From UBA1049 sp964525815 (lineage in GTDB: Bacteria > Bacillota > Clostridia > Oscillospirales > CAG-382), in assembly GCA_964525815.1 (NCBI GenBank), contig CAZGJQ010000085.1:1-8480 (forward strand): 8,480 bases of DNA. The letters run 5' to 3'. The number at the start of each line of letters is the position of its first letter. Positions within the stretch are counted from its first letter, which is position 1. A model generated the notes under the pieces. It was not told the origin of the DNA. It saw only the letters and a list, made by a program, of their open reading frames with translations, and made no database searches. Position numbers and translations under genes: made by a program. This document shows, in pieces, positions 6,156-8,480 of this stretch.

Positions 6156-7925
6156 TTGGCTTTTTCCCAGTTCTTTTTGGAAGAAATAAAAGAAAGAAAC
6201 GATATTGAGCAGATTATAAGCAGATATGTACCGCTCAAGCGAGCGGGCTCCAATGTTGTCGGATTATGCCCCTTCCACAACGAAAAAACGCCCTCATTTA
6301 CCGTATTCCCCGCCACAAAGAGCTTTTATTGCTTCGGCTGCGGTACGGGAGGCGATGTCGTTACCTTCATAATGCAAACCGAGAATTTGGACTACCCGGA
6401 GGCGATTGAGTTCCTTGCCAAGTTAGCGGGCATACCCATGGAGGAAAATACCGAGACAATCGGCAGACCTACTGTAAAAAAGGAACGGATAAAGGACGCA
6501 ACCACCCAGGCGGCACGCTTTTTTCACTCCGCATTGCTGTCCGAGCAGGGTAAAAACGCGCTTATGTATTTACAGAACCGTAAATTCACCTCCGCCACCA
6601 TTAAGCGCTTCGGTATCGGATATGCGCCGGACAGCTGGAACGCTCTTACCGACCATTTGACAGAAAAAGGGTTTTCCGAGCTCGAAATAAAGGCAGCCTT
6701 TCTCGGAGGGATTAATAAACACGATAAGCTGTATGATATGTTCCGAAACAGAATAATGTTCCCGATATTTGATATGCAGGGCGAGGTTGTTGCCTTCAGC
6801 GGCAGGCGGCTCAGCGACAGCGACGACCGCAAGTATGTAAACACCTCCGATACCCCCGCTTTTAAAAAGAGCAAGCTTTTGTTCGGTATGCATATCGCCA
6901 AGAACACAAAGGAAGGCGCACTTATTATGTGCGAGGGTGCGCCCGATGCAATAGCACTGCATCAGGCGGGCTTTTCCAATGCTGTTGCGACCTTGGGCAC
7001 GGCTATTACGGGAGAACACGCCAGACTTATCGCACGCTTCGCAAGGACCGTGTATTTGGCATACGATATCGACAGCGCAGGCAGAGCTGCCACCATGAAG
7101 GGAATAGATCTTCTTAATCAGGTGGGAGTGGATACCAAGATTATTTCACTCGGAAAGGATGCCAAGGACCCGGACGAATACATAAAAAAGCACGGTGCGA
7201 AGGCGTTTAGAAACAAACTTTTACACGCCAGCGGACAAATTGATTATAAAATAGGCGAAATATTGGCAAAATACAGTATTGACCTACCGGATGAGAAGCT
7301 ACAGGCTCTAACCGAGCTAACCTCCTATATATCCGATTTATGGAAAAAGAGCGAGCGGGAGATATATGCCGCACGCGTAGCGGAGCTGCTCTCCCTGACC
7401 AAGCAGGCTGTTCTCAGGGATGTCGAGCACATGGCCGCCGTCAACGAGCAAAAGCGCAGAAAAGCGTTTTCCGCTAAGAGCATTCAGGAGACAAGCGGCT
7501 TCGGCGACAAGGTGAACAGGGACAGGCTGCGGTATTCCTCCGAGACCATGCTGGAGGAGGCGATTCTGGGTATAATGCTTTTGTGTCCGGAGCTTGCGCC
7601 CGAGGCGATGAAGGTGCTGGATGAGAGCTGCTTTTTTACCGAGTTTAACCGGCGTGTGTTCAATCTTTTTTCGGATGAGCTTAAAAACGCTAAGGAAGCG
7701 GTAATATCAAAGAACGGTATTCTCTCCCCCGACGAGGTGGGTGCCGTAACCCGATATATTGCCGCAAGGAAAAAGTTTAAATCAAACACTCCGGAGATGC
7801 TATTCGGTCTGATTGAATCATTGAAGGAACAGAAAAAAAAGCGTGAATATGATGATAAAATCACAGAAAACCCGCTTGAAGGACTGTCCGAATACATTAA
7901 TTCATTAAAAAAAAGAGATAAATAA
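6156..7925 (+). CDS. dnaG: DNA primase DnaG
   Basis: This 589-residue primase synthesises RNA primers for chromosome replication and works with the replicative helicase. The N-terminal CHC2 zinc-binding domain has C38, H41, C59 and C62 (CPFH...CFGC), with the conserved HNEKTPSF at 41-48. The RNA polymerase core includes FGIGYAPDSW (152-161), FRNRIMFPIFD (196-206) and GRRL (216-219). The TOPRIM fold has E260 in CEGAPDAIALHQAG (259-272), LGTAIT (280-285) and the metal-binding YDIDSAG (303-309) with D304 and D306. A divergent C-terminal helicase-binding region follows, about 455-589. Length is normal for the family. Two TOPRIM details differ from common versions: EGYMD is EGAPD here, and YDGD is YDID; the acidic residues are kept. 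The start is TTG with an excellent ribosome binding site. It has its own putative promoter at the end of dgt, and rpoD follows 42 bases after the stop. Confidence 0.97.
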   Translation: MAFSQFFLEEIKERNDIEQIISRYVPLKRAGSNVVGLCPFHNEKTPSFTVFPATKSFYCFGCGTGGDVVTFIMQTENLDYPEAIEFLAKLAGIPMEENTETIGRPTVKKERIKDATTQAARFFHSALLSEQGKNALMYLQNRKFTSATIKRFGIGYAPDSWNALTDHLTEKGFSELEIKAAFLGGINKHDKLYDMFRNRIMFPIFDMQGEVVAFSGRRLSDSDDRKYVNTSDTPAFKKSKLLFGMHIAKNTKEGALIMCEGAPDAIALHQAGFSNAVATLGTAITGEHARLIARFARTVYLAYDIDSAGRAATMKGIDLLNQVGVDTKIISLGKDAKDPDEYIKKHGAKAFRNKLLHASGQIDYKIGEILAKYSIDLPDEKLQALTELTSYISDLWKKSEREIYAARVAELLSLTKQAVLRDVEHMAAVNEQKRRKAFSAKSIQETSGFGDKVNRDRLRYSSETMLEEAILGIMLLCPELAPEAMKVLDESCFFTEFNRRVFNLFSDELKNAKEAVISKNGILSPDEVGAVTRYIAARKKFKSNTPEMLFGLIESLKEQKKKREYDDKITENPLEGLSEYINSLKKRDK

Positions 7926-7967
7926 ATCTTGCTTGCTCTATGGAGCTCGGAAAGGAATGATATAAAT

Positions 7968-8480
7968 ATGGCTGAGGAAAAGAATGTATTAAAACCGGAA
8001 TTGCTGGAAAACTCCCGTGCTAAGGGAAGCGTAACAGCTGCCGATATTATGGAATCCATTGAGGATACCGATGTTTCGATAGAGACTCTGGAGAAGGTCT
8101 ATGAGGCTCTGGAGAGCAGCGGCATTGAAATCGCAAACGATATTGACAACAGCGTTTTTGACCTGCCGGATGACGAGGAAGAGGAGGACACGGAGGTCGC
8201 TCCCGAGGATGTGGACAAGCTGCTCAACCAGGAGGGTGTTTCCATAGACGACCCGGTGCGAATGTATCTTAAGGAAATCGGAAAGGTGCAGCTCTTAACC
8301 GCCGACAAGGAGCTTGAGCTTGCATACAGAATGGGAACGGGTGACAGCGAGGCTAAAAGAGAGCTTGTCGAGGCTAACCTGCGTCTTGTCGTAAGCATTG
8401 CCAAGCGTTATGTAAACAGAGGTATGTTCTTTTTGGATTTAATACAGGAGGGCAACCTCGGGCTTATGAAAGCGGTGGAG
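7968..8480 (+). CDS. rpoD: Primary sigma factor RpoD/SigA, N-terminal part (runs off the window)
   Basis: The frame is open from the ATG at 7968 to the right edge (171 codons) without a stop, so the gene is cut by the window and not truncated biologically. A candidate ribosome binding site AAAGGA (7951-7956) lies 11 bases upstream. Residues 20-57 look like a compact region 1.1 helical domain (VTAADIMESI...LEKVYEALESSGIEI). An acidic linker rich in D and E follows (about 65-83). Region 1.2 begins at DDPVRMYLKEIGKVQLLTA (94-112). Region 2.1 and the start of 2.2, with core polymerase contacts, follow (EANLRLVVSIAKRYVNRGMFF, LDLIQEGNLGLMKAVE, to 171). These match group 1 housekeeping sigma factors, which direct RNA polymerase to most growth promoters. 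The region 1.1-like domain, the dnaG neighbour and the very conserved region 2 argue against an alternative sigma factor. No terminator or clear promoter lies in the 42-base gap after dnaG, so the two are probably co-transcribed. Confidence 0.95.
   Translation, partial: MAEEKNVLKPELLENSRAKGSVTAADIMESIEDTDVSIETLEKVYEALESSGIEIANDIDNSVFDLPDDEEEEDTEVAPEDVDKLLNQEGVSIDDPVRMYLKEIGKVQLLTADKELELAYRMGTGDSEAKRELVEANLRLVVSIAKRYVNRGMFFLDLIQEGNLGLMKAVE

Noticed and set aside
6570..7019. 149-codon and overlapping 127-codon open frames on the - strand inside dnaG
   Set aside because: Both sit opposite the conserved catalytic core of primase and have no coding signature of their own.
7926..7967. Separate promoter for rpoD in the dnaG-rpoD gap
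   Set aside because: TTGCTT and TTGCTC hexamers are present, but no -10 lies at 16-18 bases; TATAAA at 7961 is 22 bases away and only a few bases before the ATG.
7484..8059. 191-codon open frame on the - strand across the dnaG/rpoD junction
   Set aside because: It is a serine-rich low-complexity shadow of two well-recognised genes and resembles no family.

Overview
The window looks like a chromosomal segment of a low-to-mid GC Gram-positive anaerobe, most likely class Clostridia (Oscillospiraceae/Ruminococcaceae-like). The grounds are the gene order dgt-dnaG-rpoD, strong AGGAGG-type ribosome binding sites, a TTG-initiated dnaG, and YhaQ/NatA- and BcrA-type ABC exporters. The lineage is an inference from gene families and order. 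All genes are on the + strand and packed almost without gaps. I see no RNA genes, insertion sequences, CRISPR array, phage genes or obvious pseudogenes.

Region 1 (1-2287) opens with what may be the last codons of an upstream gene. It then carries a two-gene ABC-2 exporter: an ATPase of the YhaQ/NatA type and a NatB/YhaP-type permease whose start codon overlaps the ATPase stop (ATGA). The unit ends at a strong intrinsic terminator (2253-2287).

Region 2 (2288-5106) has a short AT-rich leader with an inverted repeat and a plausible sigma-A promoter. Next come a second, unrelated ABC-2 exporter pair: a BcrA-like ATPase and a 580-residue permease with a large tyrosine-rich loop predicted to lie outside the cell.

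Region 3 (5107-8480) is the conserved housekeeping block. It holds a dGTPase-family HD phosphohydrolase (dgt), DNA primase (dnaG) and the first 171 codons of the primary sigma factor (rpoD/sigA), which runs off the right edge. The dgt start lies one base after the permease stop with no clear ribosome binding site, so the exporter and the housekeeping block are probably transcribed and translated together at least in part. A well-formed extended -10 promoter at the dgt/dnaG junction should let dnaG and rpoD also be expressed on their own.

Dgt (dNTP hydrolysis), DnaG (replication priming) and RpoD (promoter recognition) form a macromolecular-synthesis cluster. The two exporters are more variable accessory transport functions placed upstream of it. 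I found no convincing new system. The points most worth checking are the exporter-dgt coupling, the tyrosine-rich permease loop, substitutions in the primase TOPRIM motif, and the inverted repeats.
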